In this document: positions 4,855 to 6,092 of the stretch, piece after piece | How the letters are laid out: every line of letters begins with the position of its first letter | How positions within the stretch are numbered: the first letter of the stretch is position 1 | NCBI GenBank assembly: GCA_025963425.1 | Contig: JAOPUQ010000464.1 | Span: forward strand, 1 to 6,092 | DNA: 6,092 nt | Direction of reading: 5' to 3' | From: Modestobacter sp. | GTDB lineage: Bacteria; Actinomycetota; Actinomycetes; Mycobacteriales; Geodermatophilaceae | The notes under the pieces: model-generated | What the model was told of the DNA's origin: nothing | What the model saw: only the letters and a program-made list of their open reading frames with translations | Database searches by the model: none | Translations under genes and position numbers: made by a program

Positions 4855-6092
4855 CCGGGCCCGGCCGGCTGACGTTCTCCCGGCGGGCCGCGGACCTGCA
4901 GGTCCTGACCGAGCGCGGCGTCGACGTCCTGGTCGTCGGCGGCGGGGTGACCGGCGCGGGCGTGGCGCTGGACGCCGCCGCGCGGGGGCTCACCGTGGCG
5001 CTGTGCGAGCGGACCGACCTGGCGGCCGGGACCAGCCGGTGGTCGTCGAAGCTGGTGCACGGCGGGCTCCGGTACCTCGCCCACGGCGAGTTCGGCCTGG
5101 CCCGGGAGAGCGCCCGCGAGCGCGCCGTCCTGATGGGGACGACGGCGCCGCACCTCACCCGGCCGCTGCCCTTCCTGGTGCCCGACGAGGCCGGCCGGGA
5201 CGTGAGCGCGCTGGCCGCGCTGGGCGGGCGACTCGGGGACGCCGTCCGGATGTCGGTGCCCGGCGGCCGACGCTCGCTGCCGGGGACGGCCCGCGTGCCG
5301 GCCCCGGACGCCGCCCGGATGGTGCCCGGGCTGCGGCCGGGGCGCGGCGGCGTCGTCTTCTGGGACGGGCAGCTCATCGATGACGCCCGGCTGGTGGTGG
5401 CGCTGGCCCGCACCGCGGCCGCGTTCGGCGCCCGGGTGCTCACCGGGGTGACGGTCACCGGCGTCGACGGCCCGGCGGTGCACCTGGCGACCGACGACGG
5501 GGACTCGGCCGTCGTGCGGGCCGGGGTCGTGGTCAACGCCGCCGGGGTGTGGGCGCAGCGGCTGGCGCCCGGCATCCGGCTGGCGCCCTCGCGCGGGTCG
5601 CACCTGGTGCTGCCGGCCGCCGTGCTGGGGTCGCCGTCAGCCGCGTTGACGGTGCCGCTGCCGGGGTCGCGGTCCCGCTACGTTTTCGCGCTGCCCCAGC
5701 CCGGTGGGCCGGTCCACCTGGGCATCACCGACGAGCCGGTGTCCGGGCCGGTGCCCGACGACGATCCGGTGCCCAGCGATGCCGAGGTGGACCAGTTGCT
5801 GGCCACGGTCAACCAGGTGCTCTCCGTCCCGGTCGGCCGGGGCGACCTGGTCGGGGCCTACGCGGGGCTGCGGCCGCTGGTGCTCCCGGCATCCGCCGGA
5901 ACGGGCCCCGGCGGCGCCACCGCGGACCTGTCCCGCAGGCACCTGCTGGCCTGGGACGGCCCGGTGCTCACCGTCGTCGGCGGGAAGCTGACCACCTACC
6001 GGGCGATGGCCGAGGAGACCGTGGATGCCGTCGTCGCCCGGCTGGGCCGGGGCGCGGTCCGGTCCCCGACCGCGCGGCTGCCGCTGGTCGGC
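4851..6092 (+). CDS. glpD: FAD-dependent glycerol-3-phosphate dehydrogenase (3' end outside window)
   Basis: The visible 414 codons run off the right edge with no stop. The enzyme oxidises sn-glycerol-3-phosphate to dihydroxyacetone phosphate and passes electrons to the respiratory quinone pool (or to oxygen in oxidase forms), peripherally at the membrane. An N-terminal FAD-binding Rossmann motif, VVGGGVTGAG (28-37), is followed by the family signature GTSRWSSKLVHGGLRYL (60-76). Later come FWDGQLIDDARLV (170-182), VVNAAGVWA (227-235), YAGLRPL (337-343) and GGKLTTYRAMAEE (377-389), whose Arg341 and Lys379 match substrate-site residues of E. coli GlpD. The C-terminal domain, perhaps 90-150 residues, is missing because of the window edge. 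GTG 4851 is the best start, placing the Rossmann motif near residue 30. No Shine-Dalgarno is visible, and the frame has no better start nearby. It is divergently paired with the AGPS-like gene. Confidence 0.95.
   Translation, partial: MTGPGRLTFSRRAADLQVLTERGVDVLVVGGGVTGAGVALDAAARGLTVALCERTDLAAGTSRWSSKLVHGGLRYLAHGEFGLARESARERAVLMGTTAPHLTRPLPFLVPDEAGRDVSALAALGGRLGDAVRMSVPGGRRSLPGTARVPAPDAARMVPGLRPGRGGVVFWDGQLIDDARLVVALARTAAAFGARVLTGVTVTGVDGPAVHLATDDGDSAVVRAGVVVNAAGVWAQRLAPGIRLAPSRGSHLVLPAAVLGSPSAALTVPLPGSRSRYVFALPQPGGPVHLGITDEPVSGPVPDDDPVPSDAEVDQLLATVNQVLSVPVGRGDLVGAYAGLRPLVLPASAGTGPGGATADLSRRHLLAWDGPVLTVVGGKLTTYRAMAEETVDAVVARLGRGAVRSPTARLPLVG

Noticed and set aside
2768..5575. A 935-codon open frame on the minus strand, the longest in the window
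   Set aside because: It runs across the AGPS-like gene in another frame and antisense to glpD. Its translation is low-complexity Arg/Pro/Ala/Gly sequence without motifs, as expected of a GC-rich shadow frame.
4815..5603. A 262-codon minus-strand frame opposite glpD
   Set aside because: The plus strand encodes unmistakable GlpD motifs over the same bases. The antisense product is His/Arg/Gly/Pro-rich without any motif.
1..6092. Mobile element, CRISPR array, tRNA or rRNA
   Set aside because: I saw no transposase or integrase motifs, no spaced direct repeats, no cloverleaf and no rRNA-like sequence. The window is filled by ordinary protein genes with uniform base use.

Overview
The window is very GC-rich, its codons mostly end in G or C, and several genes start with GTG. 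Together with an actinobacterial-type arginine deiminase, an LAxTG sortase-type cell-wall protein and a mycobacterial-like AgpS/GlpD pair, this points to a high-GC actinomycete. Something near the Geodermatophilaceae (Blastococcus, Modestobacter, Geodermatophilus) is my guess, but the sequence alone does not fix the family.

Layout from left to right. Positions 1-119 hold a possible 3' tail of a plus-strand gene, three perfect copies of a 9-bp repeat and a strong hairpin terminator. Positions 120-992 (minus) encode a secreted, probably sortase-anchored protein with an Asp/Gly-rich acidic stretch and an Excalibur calcium-binding domain. Positions 1108-2340 (minus) encode a complete arginine deiminase (arcA) with all catalytic residues. 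Divergent from it, 2389-2622 (plus) encodes an unrecognised 77-residue protein with two membrane segments. It converges on a STAS-domain anti-anti-sigma-type protein (2635-3012, minus). Upstream of that, on the same strand, lies a flavoprotein of the alkyl-dihydroxyacetonephosphate synthase (AGPS) family (3100-4812, minus). Divergent from this, and running off the right edge, is an FAD-dependent glycerol-3-phosphate dehydrogenase, glpD (4851 to beyond 6092, plus).

How they may work together. GlpD makes dihydroxyacetone phosphate from glycerol-3-phosphate. The AGPS-like enzyme belongs to a family that acts on acylated dihydroxyacetone phosphate. Their start codons are only 38 bp apart and probably share a control region, so a glycerolipid or triose-phosphate module is likely. 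That gap also holds the most unusual small-scale structure in the window: a TANNNT -10 box placed so that transcription would begin at a GTG opening an 8-codon frame, whose TGA stop overlaps the GTG of glpD. ArcA, the Excalibur protein and the STAS protein are probably separate units for arginine breakdown, cell-surface calcium binding and sigma-factor control. I found no RNA gene, mobile element or CRISPR array. No gene-free stretch exceeds about 120 bases.
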